Below are positions 59,701 to 64,000 of a DNA stretch of 64,000 bases, piece after piece. Numbering within the stretch: the stretch's first letter is position 1; the number at the start of each line of letters is the position of its first letter. The notes below the pieces were generated by a model, which was not told where the DNA came from, did not search any database, and saw nothing but the letters and a program-made list of their open reading frames with translations. The stretch is from Dromiciops gliroides. Lineage: Eukaryota; Chordata; Mammalia; Microbiotheria; Microbiotheriidae. The stretch is taken from NCBI RefSeq assembly GCF_019393635.1, contig NC_057862.1:99027645-99091644 (forward strand), in the 5' to 3' direction. The translations under genes were made by a program, and so were the position numbers.

Positions 59701-61698
59701 CAGAAGGGAGAGGGTAACAAGGAAGATAATTTTCTCCTTATTTCTTGTTTCCAGGGACAGACCTTGGCAAGATTTTTAAATAGGTAAAGTTTAGGCATTT
59801 TTCAACCTTCCTTTCTACTCCCTTCTTGCCTCTCTCCCTGGGTACCTTCATGTTGTACTGAGCAACCCCCTTTAACCCACTGGATTGTAACCTTGTTTGT
59901 TTTCATTTTTCTTGGGCTTTAGCCAACCAAACCAATCCCAAATGCAAGGCAGAAACAGTAGGAGTTGGTCGGTCCAGTTGGTTGGCAGAACATGACACCT
60001 TTCCCTGAAGGCAGGTTCATAAATTTATTCATAGACCAAGAAGAATGCTGAGAAATGATTCTGGGATGATCCAGAAGATATAAGGGGAAGAGACATTAGA
60101 AGTGTTCCCAAATAGAGCAACAAATGCTTCATCCCCCTTTATAAAAAGTCATGTCAATTATGTTCATTGTTTGTGATTATTTTTCTTCTTTTCAGTGGAC
60201 AACATTTCCTTGACTCAGACTTTTTATGTTTTACAAAACCTATTCTGAATCTTCTCTTCTCATTTTAGCAAGTCGATAAGTGAAGGGTTAGGACAACCAT
60301 CCAATGACTAAGCAATGTTGTCCATCTTATATGAGAACAAGCTGACTTCTTTGATCTCTCTTTTTGACCCAGGTCAACTATAGGCAGAGCATCGACAAGT
60401 TGAAGTACAGCTCTGTGACCAATACCCCGCAGATTGTTCAAGCTAAGATCAACGCACAGCAACTCAGTCATGTAAGGGGGATGCCGCTGACCACTAAGTT
60501 ATTCCTGACTCTTGGCGGCCAGTTGGGAACATTGTGATCATCTTCATTTTACTCCTCTTCATCCACTGGGCTTTTGGCCACCTTGATATTCTCCCATGAT
60601 GATCAGCCATGTGAACATGGACAAACTGATGTCATGTTGCTTTTCACAGACTCGAATAACTTCCATTTTTATATAAATGCTTTCATGGTTACAGAGTGCT
60701 TTACATAACACTTTTTCATTTGATCACAACAGTAATCCTGTGAAGGAGATGCAATTATTATCCCCATTTTACAAATGAAGAAACAACTTCAGAAAGGTTA
60801 AGTAATTTGCTCTGGGTTACATGAGCAGTAAGTGTCTGAGGCATGATTTGCCCTGCCTGATCTTGAATCCAAGCTTGGTGCTTCATCTTCTAGGCTTCCA
60901 TTGAAGGAATGATTCTATTTTGTGTGTGTGGGAAATCAGTCAAATCAGTCAATTAAGTCAATATTTCCCAGAGGCAGCTGGTGGCTCACTGGATTGAGTA
61001 TGGGGCCCGGAGTTGGGAAAATATGAGTTCAAATCTGGCCTCAGACACTTAGTAGCTGTGTGACCCTGTGCAAGTCACTTAATCCTGTTTGCCACAGTTT
61101 CCTCAAATATAAAATGGGAATAATAATAGTATAGCCTTGCAGGGTTGTTGTGAGGATCAAATTAGATATTTATAAAGCTCCGCACAGTGCCTGGCACATA
61201 GTAAATACTATATAAATATTAGCTATTATTATTATTGAATGCTTAACATTGTGCCTGGCATATAGTAAGGTCTATAGGAATATAGCTATTATTATTATTA
61301 TTATTATTATTAAATGTTTAGCACTGTTCCTTCCTCCTGTTCCTCCTCTTGCTCCTTTTCCTCCTCTTCCTCCTCCTCTTCCTCCTCTTCTTCCTTCTCC
61401 TTTTCTTCTTCTTCCTCCTCTTCTTCCTCCTCCTTCTTCTCACCCCACTCCAGGATTACTAATTTGATTAGAACTGGAGAATTCCCACTGCTTTTTTTCT
61501 TTCTGTATAAATCTGTATAAATTAAAGGCACATATTTACATTTGACCTGCTTAGAAACCCTGCACTCACAACTTTGTATTCTGGTCCCAACAGGTAAATT
61601 ACCGGGCAGATTATGAGAAGAACAAGTTGAATTATACCTTGCCACAAGACGTACCTCAGTTAGTAAAAGCCAGAGCCAATGCTGAACTGTTCAGTGAG
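30671..61698 (+). CDS. NRAP: NRAP, nebulin-related anchoring protein, 5' part (exons 1-16 of a longer gene)
   Basis: NRAP is a striated-muscle protein of myotendinous junctions and intercalated discs. In known family members it links terminal actin filaments to the membrane and acts in early myofibril assembly. Joining the sixteen exons listed below gives one unbroken frame of 544 residues. An N-terminal LIM domain (residues 6-57) has all eight zinc ligands. A linker follows (about 58-120), then nebulin-type modules of 33-39 residues, many carrying SDxxYK-like motifs across exon junctions. The protein matches my memory of human NRAP almost end to end, and no exon appears to be skipped. Only intron 2 is out of phase 0. 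The gene runs off the right edge: human NRAP is about 1,730 residues, so the later modules and super-repeats are missing here. Nebulette and LASP-like genes differ in the LIM position or module order, so the identification is firm. Confidence 0.97.
30743..31101 (+). other. NRAP intron 1
   Basis: It is 359 bp. A short (attt)n lies near 30791-30811. No repeat family was recognised. Confidence 0.9.
31102..31196 (+). CDS. NRAP: NRAP coding exon 2 (residues 25-56)
   Basis: This exon completes most of the LIM domain. It supplies H27, C30, C33, C36 and C54, so the spacing is C-X2-C-X17-H-X2-C-X2-C-X2-C-X17-C-X2-H with the last ligand, H57, in exon 3. The acceptor is tttctag, and the donor gc/gtaagt leaves two bases of codon 56 (phase 2). 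This is the only intron found that is not in phase 0. Confidence 0.97.
31197..32101 (+). other. NRAP intron 2
   Basis: It is 905 bp, phase 2. MIR-like text appears at 31490-31600 (tgaccttggccatgtcactt) and a second old fragment at 31810-31930. The rest shows nothing. Confidence 0.85.
32102..32189 (+). CDS. NRAP: NRAP coding exon 3 (residues 56-85)
   Basis: The exon gives the last LIM ligand (H57) and the conserved stretch [16 protein letters not shown], then a polar linker that diverges from the human protein. The acceptor follows a T-rich tract ending tttatag, and the donor is gag/gtaagt, phase 0. It is 88 bases long, which with exon 2 makes 61 whole codons. Confidence 0.95.
32587..32633. 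repeat. (tg)n microsatellite
   Basis: About 23 dinucleotide units with one tatg interruption, in NRAP intron 3. It is likely length-variable. Confidence 0.9.
33198..33425 (+). repeat. Dispersed MIR-like repeat, long copy
   Basis: It runs from caatcaatcagtaaacattc through ctatgtgctaggcaccaagc to ctcaaggagcttacaatct, then atatacaaagcaagc-like text. This is the most complete member of the family in the window. Confidence 0.65.
33580..33815 (-). repeat. Long-type marsupial SINE, antisense
   Basis: It reads ttgttgttcagtcgtgtcta, ggggttttcttggcaaagtt, ccagggccacacagctagtg and a degraded tRNA-like end. A second, truncated SINE body follows at 33816-33935. Confidence 0.82.
34419..34563 (-). repeat. 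WSINE1/Mar1-like SINE, antisense
   Basis: It is flanked by ttatagtcatttt (34406-34418 and 34564-34576). Confidence 0.92.
34580..34960 (-). repeat. Old L1 3' region, antisense, with microsatellite
   Basis: It reads ctttttattatgaacttaat, gacccacaaacattccagta and ctccatcatgatctgcaaaa. A (ac)n(at)n(gtat)n run lies at 34813-34850. Confidence 0.5.
35380..35880 (-). repeat. Old L1, antisense
   Basis: The text gcatcagttcatataattct, attgcttccctggttctaca and gttttgatcattgtagttgt follows antisense L1 ORF2 in diverged form. Confidence 0.6.
37119..37223 (+). CDS. NRAP: NRAP coding exon 4 (residues 86-120)
   Basis: A 35-codon linker exon. It includes [16 protein letters not shown], which aligns with the human linker. 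The acceptor is acaattag and the donor gag/gtaaga, both phase 0. A weak pyrimidine tract runs through ttttcttctctg upstream. It is separated from exon 3 by the longest intron in the window, 4.9 kb. Confidence 0.95.
37290..37860 (-). repeat. L1, antisense, older subfamily
   Basis: It reads tctccctttcctcc-like text, a (ca)n at 37377-37398, ttctctggagatggacaaca, ttggttctattcatttcact and gagctactataaatatttta. Confidence 0.75.
37950..39350 (-). repeat. Marsupial L1, antisense, 1.4 kb
   Basis: It runs from the 3' tail (aactttaataaacattttta) deep into ORF2 (gtttttccc-like text, tttgatcttatcttggtaaa). The minus strand keeps short L1 ORF2 frames such as [20 protein letters not shown] (38380-38445). 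Frames are broken. Confidence 0.85.
39365..39590 (+). repeat. MIR SINE, sense, abutting the NRAP exon 5 acceptor
   Basis: It reads ccagtggatagagcattttt, gctgtgtgaccttgggcaag, ttatctgtgaaatgaaagat and atgtaaatgctagctattct. The usual (attt) tail of MIR runs straight into the polypyrimidine tract and AG of exon 5. Confidence 0.78.
39595..39699 (+). CDS. NRAP: NRAP coding exon 5 (residues 121-155)
   Basis: A 35-codon exon with the conserved run [12 protein letters not shown] and ending KSLSE. The acceptor ttttcattttag lies at the very edge of a MIR-type SINE (39365-39590). The branch site must therefore sit in SINE-derived sequence. The donor is gag/gtaagc, phase 0. Confidence 0.96.
39700..41035 (+). 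other. NRAP intron 5
   Basis: It is 1.3 kb. A dispersed MIR-like repeat lies at 40343-40505 and a MIR-type sense copy at 40545-40710. The remainder shows nothing recognisable. Confidence 0.8.
41036..41137 (+). CDS. NRAP: NRAP coding exon 6 (residues 156-189), nebulin-type module
   Basis: First of three sister modules built round [15 protein letters not shown]; the others are exons 8 and 10. It has 34 codons, one or two fewer than its sisters. The acceptor aaatcaag has a weak pyrimidine tract, and no AG lies three bases upstream, so the short form is the one the sequence supports. The donor is caa/gtaagt, phase 0. Confidence 0.93.
41138..41781 (+). other. NRAP intron 6
   Basis: It is 644 bp. 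I see no repeat family and no coding sequence. Confidence 0.85.
41782..41886 (+). CDS. NRAP: NRAP coding exon 7 (residues 190-224), nebulin-type module
   Basis: A 35-codon module beginning [10 protein letters not shown] and ending QLQSD. The terminal SD joins VQY of exon 8 to make the SDxxY actin-binding signature across the junction. The acceptor is cttccatcag and the donor gat/gtaaga, both phase 0. Confidence 0.97.
42530..43090 (-). repeat. Old L1, antisense, with a SINE inside
   Basis: It reads gaacatagacaagcaaaact, cattggatataatatgctcc and tttgcacaagtttatgtaaa. The SINE at 42627-42797 splits it. Confidence 0.6.
42627..42797 (-). repeat. WSINE1/Mar1-like SINE, antisense
   Basis: It is flanked by aaaactctt (42618-42626 and 42803-42811). 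The A-rich tail in reverse has become a mixed ttaatttattt run. Confidence 0.85.
43500..43735. repeat. (tg)n and AT-rich tatacat-type tract
   Basis: A short (tg)n is followed by alternating purine-pyrimidine sequence with many acatat and tatata units. It may fold back on itself. Confidence 0.75.
43920..44145 (-). repeat. Long-type marsupial SINE, antisense
   Basis: It reads gttgttcagttgtgtccaac, aagatgctggaatggtttgc, gaggttaagtgacttgacaa and ggtcttcctgactccaggct. Confidence 0.78.
44420..44475 (+). repeat. L1 ORF2 scrap, sense
   Basis: The text ggtatgaaacaaggatgccc encodes the L1 polymerase motif RQGCP in altered form. Only about 55 bases remain. Confidence 0.5.
44713..44820 (+). CDS. NRAP: NRAP coding exon 8 (residues 225-260), nebulin-type module
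   Basis: Second [15 protein letters not shown] module, 36 codons, beginning [10 protein letters not shown] and ending ELASD. It is clearly a sister of exons 6 and 10 at both base and residue level. The acceptor is gtactag and the donor gat/gtaagt, both phase 0. Confidence 0.97.
44821..46062 (+). other. NRAP intron 8
   Basis: It is 1.2 kb. A piece of the MIR-like repeat lies at 45185-45245 and a SINE at 45337-45490. The rest shows nothing recognisable apart from weak MIR-like text at 45555-45640. Confidence 0.82.
45337..45490 (-). repeat. WSINE1/Mar1-like SINE, antisense
   Basis: It is flanked by aggaaata (45329-45336 and 45491-45498). Confidence 0.88.
46063..46170 (+). CDS. NRAP: NRAP coding exon 9 (residues 261-296), nebulin-type module
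   Basis: A 36-codon module beginning [14 protein letters not shown]. It ends FGQ rather than with the usual SD or SE, as the human protein also does, so no SDxxY motif forms with exon 10. The acceptor ccttcacgcag is good and the donor is cag/gtatgt, phase 0. Confidence 0.96.
47738..47790. repeat. (ca)n microsatellite
   Basis: An uninterrupted run of about 26 dinucleotides, likely length-variable. It produces a spurious Cys-Val frame on the minus strand. Confidence 0.95.
48627..48862 (+). repeat. Long-type marsupial SINE, sense
   Basis: It starts taggcagctaggtgactaaa and carries gaaggaaaaggcaaaccact and aatgggacacagctgaaatg. Confidence 0.82.
49740..49844 (+). CDS. NRAP: NRAP coding exon 10 (residues 297-331), nebulin-type module
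   Basis: Third [12 protein letters not shown] module, 35 codons, beginning DYSEEYEE and ending ELASD. Two AGs are close together (tctcagcag). I placed the border after the second because this matches the human length. Use of the first would add one glutamine, a possible NAGNAG variant. The donor is gat/gtaagt. Confidence 0.94.
49959..50188 (+). repeat. WSINE1/Mar1-like SINE, sense, with expanded (aag)n tail
   Basis: The SINE body runs to 50097. Its tail is a nearly pure run of about 30 aag triplets to 50188. This yields long poly-lysine and poly-leucine frames that are not genes. Confidence 0.92.
50322..50477 (-). repeat. WSINE1/Mar1-like SINE, antisense
   Basis: A full copy. The flanks acatgcatttt and acatgtaattt are a probable worn duplication. 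Confidence 0.82.
51509..51625 (+). CDS. NRAP: NRAP coding exon 11 (residues 332-370), nebulin-type module
   Basis: A 39-codon module, the longest seen here, beginning [12 protein letters not shown] and ending KLVSE. Its first residues complete SDIKY with the end of exon 10. The acceptor is tttctttcag and the donor gag/gtaaga, both phase 0. Confidence 0.97.
51626..53420 (+). other. NRAP intron 11
   Basis: It is 1.8 kb. It holds a MIR-type antisense fragment at 52400-52560 and a SINE at 52570-52738. The other parts (51630-52390 and 52750-53410) show no repeat family. Confidence 0.85.
52570..52738 (-). repeat. WSINE1/Mar1-like SINE, antisense
   Basis: It is flanked by atgctctt (52562-52569 and 52740-52747). 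The tail in reverse is (ttg)n then (tttg)n. Confidence 0.88.
53421..53525 (+). CDS. NRAP: NRAP coding exon 12 (residues 371-405), nebulin-type module
   Basis: A 35-codon module beginning [13 protein letters not shown] and ending KFTSD. It aligns with human NRAP with few changes. The acceptor ggtttctgaag is a less common but valid AG; the donor is gat/gtaagt. Confidence 0.97.
53762..53920 (-). repeat. WSINE1/Mar1-like SINE, antisense
   Basis: It is flanked by aaacacatttt (53751-53761 and 53923-53933). Confidence 0.92.
54860..55400 (+). repeat. L2/CR1-clade LINE 3' end, sense
   Basis: It reads tttgagaagttccagtggta, tgcctttgcccatgctagct, ttcaagattcaactccttat and the terminal gaagcttcttaagggctggg. 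Confidence 0.7.
55440..55770. repeat. AT-rich tatg/tata/ctat microsatellite zone
   Basis: Mixed runs of tatgta, atatac and ctatctat. No single unit dominates. Confidence 0.8.
56239..56346 (+). CDS. NRAP: NRAP coding exon 13 (residues 406-441), nebulin-type module
   Basis: A 36-codon module beginning [17 protein letters not shown] and ending LASN. With exon 12 it forms SDNKYK, a textbook nebulin motif. The acceptor is cttctttgcag and the donor aac/gtaagt, both phase 0. Confidence 0.97.
56347..57119 (+). other. NRAP intron 13
   Basis: It is 773 bp. A MIR-type antisense fragment lies at 56708-56900 (gaggctcagaaaacttgtga). The rest shows nothing. Confidence 0.82.
57120..57224 (+). CDS. NRAP: NRAP coding exon 14 (residues 442-476), nebulin-type module
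   Basis: A 35-codon module beginning [17 protein letters not shown] and ending PLKD. The acceptor is tgttttcag and the donor gat/gtaagt, both phase 0. A SINE begins only about 60 bases after the donor. Confidence 0.97.
57281..57512 (-). repeat. Long-type marsupial SINE, antisense
   Basis: It reads ttccagttatgtctgactct, actggactggttcgccattt, gaggaaactgaggtaaacag and cacagctagtaggtatccga. Confidence 0.8.
57998..58215 (+). repeat. MIR SINE, sense
   Basis: It reads acttgggttcacatcctgcc, tgtgtgatcctggacaagtc and ctttccatatctaaatccat. Confidence 0.62.
59222..59532 (+). repeat. Composite marsupial SINE, sense
   Basis: A normal SINE head and body (gcagctaagtggtacagtgg to aaccccaattgcct) run without an A-tail into a second unit, catccagggtcatctccagt. 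This unit ends gaatgaaggacaaacaacaa. It recurs in reverse at 20252-20505, which shows that it is a family tail and not local sequence. Confidence 0.75.
60373..60471 (+). CDS. NRAP: NRAP coding exon 15 (residues 477-509), nebulin-type module
   Basis: A 33-codon module, the shortest seen, beginning [14 protein letters not shown] and ending QQLSH. The short form matches the human module. The acceptor is ttttgacccag and the donor cat/gtaagg, both phase 0. Confidence 0.97.
60973..61240 (+). repeat. MIR/THER1-type SINE, sense
   Basis: It reads gaggcagctggtggctcact, gtgaccctgtgcaagtcact, gggttgttgtgaggatcaaa and cagtgcctggcacatagtaa. It ends in attatt units. Confidence 0.82.
61285..61440. repeat. 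(att)n followed by a 110-base pyrimidine tract
   Basis: The run of att at 61285-61311 is followed at about 61329-61440 by tcc/tct units with hardly a purine. The tract ends about 150 bases before the exon 16 acceptor. Confidence 0.9.
61594..61698 (+). CDS. NRAP: NRAP coding exon 16 (residues 510-544), nebulin-type module
   Basis: A 35-codon module beginning [15 protein letters not shown] and ending ELFSE. This is the last exon found. The next human module begins KYKEGWEKTKGKG, and I did not find it before the right edge. The acceptor is ggtcccaacag and the donor gag/gtaagc, both phase 0. Confidence 0.97.
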
Positions 61699-61839
61699 GT
61701 AAGCAAAAAACATGCCTGAAAGGGAGCTGGTTCAATCAATTCAACCAACATATGTTATGTTCATTTGTTATGAGCATAAATGGGAGATGGTTCAGTTCAT
61801 TTTATTTAGGACATTAAATTAAATTTTAAAATAAAATAT

Positions 61840-61960
61840 TTATTAAATTGAATTTATTAAACGCTTACTATATGATTATCAGTTTGCTTGATGCTAGGAA
61901 TACAAGACAAAAATGAATTGCAAGGAACTGATTGCATTCTATTGGGGGAATAGAATGTAT
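61840..61960 (+). repeat. Dispersed MIR-like repeat ('attaaacgcttactatatga' copy)
   Basis: It belongs to the family of 10193-10312, with gcttgatgctaggaatacaa and gaactgattgcattctattg. Confidence 0.55.
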
Positions 61961-63110
61961 ATGCAAATGAAGAAAATTGGGGCTTAGCCATTGGGGGTAG
62001 GGGAATCATGGGGAACTTCATGGAGGAAGAGGAGGTACCTGACAGGGTCCTTGAAGAAAGATCAGGATTTTGAGGTGAGGGACAAAAATGAACAGGAAGC
62101 ACATTCTAGGCATGGTGAATGACTTGTGTGAATGCAGCTTATAAAATGTCAAGTTTGGGGAACAGCCAGTAGTTGAGTTTGGCTGGAATGTAGCATTTGT
62201 GAGGGGGAGTGGTACAAAGTAAGGTTGCAAAGGTCGATGGGAGTCAGACTGTGGCAGGCCTTAATTGTCAGATTTGAGTTATTGGCATTTTAACCCGAGG
62301 CAAAGTTGTGGAGCAGCATATGATATCTGACATGTCAGATCTATGGCTTAGGAAGATTATTTTGGCAGCTAGGAGGAAGATGGATTGAAGAAGGCAGAGA
62401 CTAGAAGCAAGGAGAACAGTTAGGGGGGCCTTGTAATAGCTGAAATAAAAGGCAGTGAGGGCTGGAATTAGGGTAATGGTTGTGTCAATGGAGAGAGAGG
62501 GATGGTTGTGATAGATTTTGTGGAAAGAAGATCAAGAAGACTTTTTGAACCATCTGGAAATATGAGCTGAGGGCAAAGGGAGTCAAAGATGACTTCGGAG
62601 TTATGTTTGTGGGTGAATTGGAAGATGGTGTCCTTAACAGGAAGAGAGAAATATGAAGGAAGAAAAGGGATTTTTTTATGTGTGGGGGGGATGGTGAGTT
62701 TTGTTTTGGACTTATTGAATTTGCTTTACCTACAGAATATCCAGGGTTAGATATCCGGCAAGGAGTTGACAATGAAAACAGGAGTCCAGGAGGTAGACTA
62801 GGCTAGGTAGAAATATCTGTGAAGTATCAGCATGGAGATAGTACTTGAATCCATAGGAAGTGGTGAGATCTCTATAGGAGACAGGATGAAGTACAGAAGA
62901 CCTAGGGAAGAGCACGAGGGGACCTCACTCTTTGGGGAAATGAGATGGGCAGCAATGCAATAGAGAAGGGTGAGAGAGAAGTAAGGCAAGTTGAGGGAGA
63001 GCCAGGAGAGAGCTGTGTCACACATCAAGGGTGGAGAGATTAGGGTGGGAAGAAGGATCACTATCACAAAAGTGACAGATAAGATCTAAGGGAGAGCTTT
63101 GTCTGATACG
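61961..63110 (-). repeat. L2/CR1-clade LINE, antisense
   Basis: The minus strand reads TSYGFKYYLHADTSQIF, the L2-type polymerase block with HAD at the catalytic position, with SSVLHPVS upstream. The + strand gives the familiar purine-rich text, ggtcctt-like and gcaggccttaattgtcag. It is interrupted by a SINE at 63121 and seems to continue after it. Frames are broken. Confidence 0.7.
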
Positions 63111-63120
63111 ATTATGACAA

Positions 63121-63363
63121 GGCAGCTGGGTGGCACAGTATCTATAGAGCTCTGAGTCTGGAGTCAGGAAGACTCATCTTCCTCAGTTCAAATCCAGCCT
63201 CAGTCACTTACTAGCTGTGTGACCCTGGGAAAATCACTTAACTCAGTTTGCCTCAGTTTCCTCATTTGTAAAATGAACTGGAGAAGGAAATGGCAAACCA
63301 TCTTTGCCAAGAAAACTCCAAATGGGGTCACCAATAGTCAGAAACCGCTGTATGACAACAATG
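63121..63363 (+). repeat. Long-type marsupial SINE, sense
   Basis: It reads aggcagctgggtggcacagt, gtgaccctgggaaaatcact, aaaatgaactggagaaggaa and ggggtcaccaatagtcagaa. Confidence 0.82.
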
Positions 63364-63965
63364 AATGTCACAAATCACTCCAGGACCAGCAGGTCTTTTG
63401 AAGAAAAGCAGTATATGGAAAACTATCAGCCAGGGTTAAGGGAGAAAATTACCCTATTCTGCAACCTGGTAGTGTCCTAATTTTAACCGTTTCTTTGTGG
63501 CTAGGTGCTAAATTGTATGTGAGTCTTGTTTCTAAACAGTCCAAGGACTGAAAGTGTTGTAATTGTTCTCTAGTTCTGTCATTCTCTAAATCAGGTTCCT
63601 TGGGGAAAAGCTCTGGCTAATTTACCTTAGTTATGGCTCTGAGCTGCAGAGAAGTTAAGGAAAATCAGTGCCGAGAACTAGCTTTTGCAATTGAGTGATT
63701 GTTGGCTATCTTGGAAGAGCATTTTTAGTTGAATGAGTTAAATTTGAAACCATACTGCAAAGGATTGAGACATACGTTGTGGTGAGAAGTGTAGAGGAGT
63801 CTTTCTGAAAATTTGGTGGCAAAAAAGAAAAGAAGGAGAAGATGATAGTTTGGCAAGATGGCAGGGTCAAAAGAAGGTTTTCTGAAAGATGGGGTATATA
63901 CTTGAGCATATTTGTTGGTGGTGAAGAAAGGAACCAGTTGATGAGAAGGGATTGAAGTTGGGGGA
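63364..63965 (-). repeat. L2/CR1-clade LINE, antisense, continued
   Basis: The text aaaccatactgcaaaggatt, tttggcaagatggcagggtc and ggttttctgaaagatgggg is antisense L2-type ORF. It continues the copy at 61961-63110. Confidence 0.55.
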
Positions 63966-63970
63966 GTGGG

Positions 63971-64000
63971 GGGAGAGAGAGAGAGAGAGAGAGAGAGAGA
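63971..64000. repeat. (ga)n at the window edge
   Basis: The last 30 bases are an uninterrupted ga run that continues beyond the window. Confidence 0.95.

Larger units (their letters stand above)
57225..60372 (+). other. NRAP intron 14
   Basis: It is 3.1 kb. Contents: a long-type SINE (57281-57512), MIR (57998-58215), a repeat-free AT-rich stretch (58690-59040) and a composite SINE (59222-59532). In 59540-60370 I see no repeat family. Confidence 0.85.
60472..61593 (+). other. NRAP intron 15
   Basis: It is 1.1 kb. It holds a MIR-type antisense piece (60670-60900), a long-type/MIR sense SINE (60973-61240), an (att)n and a long CT-tract. Confidence 0.85.
61699..64000 (+). other. NRAP intron 16, partial
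   Basis: From the exon 16 donor to the edge no further exon was found. The content is almost wholly an antisense L2-type LINE, one SINE and the terminal (ga)n. Confidence 0.8.

Noticed and set aside
61310-61645. Glutamate-rich frame on the minus strand and serine-rich frames on the + strand
   Set aside because: They are caused by the pyrimidine tract in NRAP intron 15. The minus frame also overlaps exon 16 in antisense.
1-64000. CRISPR arrays, rRNA and tRNA genes
   Set aside because: No regularly spaced repeats or complete cloverleaf sequences were seen. The tRNA-like heads belong to SINEs.

Overview
The window is from a marsupial nuclear genome. It is AT-rich and CpG-poor, and it is packed with short interspersed repeats of the marsupial WSINE1/Mar1 kind (tRNA-like head, body shared with MIR, recognisable by 'gtgaccctgggcaagtcac'). 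It also holds antisense and sense pieces of the marsupial L1, RTE-type and L2/CR1-clade LINEs, and MIR relics. I cannot settle the species; many SINEs keep perfect target-site duplications, so this SINE family has been recently active in the lineage.

One host protein-coding gene can be proved. The 5' part of NRAP (nebulin-related anchoring protein) lies on the + strand from 30,671 to beyond the right edge. Sixteen coding exons were read, each with GT/AG borders and an unbroken frame. They encode the first 544 residues: an N-terminal LIM domain (residues 6-57), a linker, and the first nebulin-type actin-binding modules. The human protein is roughly 1,730 residues, so about two thirds of the gene is outside the window. 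From exon 4 on, nearly every exon is one module of 33-39 codons with phase-0 borders.

Layout. 1-6,900: an old L2-clade LINE holding a four-deep nest of insertions, ending in a very young 3.65-kb LTR element (1,588-5,234) whose two 323-bp LTRs look identical. 7,000-17,800: repeats, RTE pieces and a decayed hAT transposase relic (about 10,322-10,915, minus strand). 17,900-18,300: a CpG island, best explained as the promoter and non-coding first exon of CASP7 on the minus strand. This fits the human order, where CASP7 and NRAP are head to head, but no CASP7 coding exon is visible here. 18,300-30,300: spacer filled with L2, L1 and SINEs. 30,300-30,670: NRAP promoter and 5'UTR. 30,671-64,000: NRAP exons 1-16 and their introns, which carry most of the remaining repeats and several long microsatellites.

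No rRNA or tRNA gene, CRISPR array or bacterial-type operon was seen. The observations most worth a second look are the young non-autonomous LTR element with its unrecognised 292-residue reading frame, the nested insertions around it, a MIR abutting the exon 5 acceptor of NRAP, a segment shared by NRAP introns 7 and 9, and a repeat-free AT-rich candidate conserved element in intron 14.
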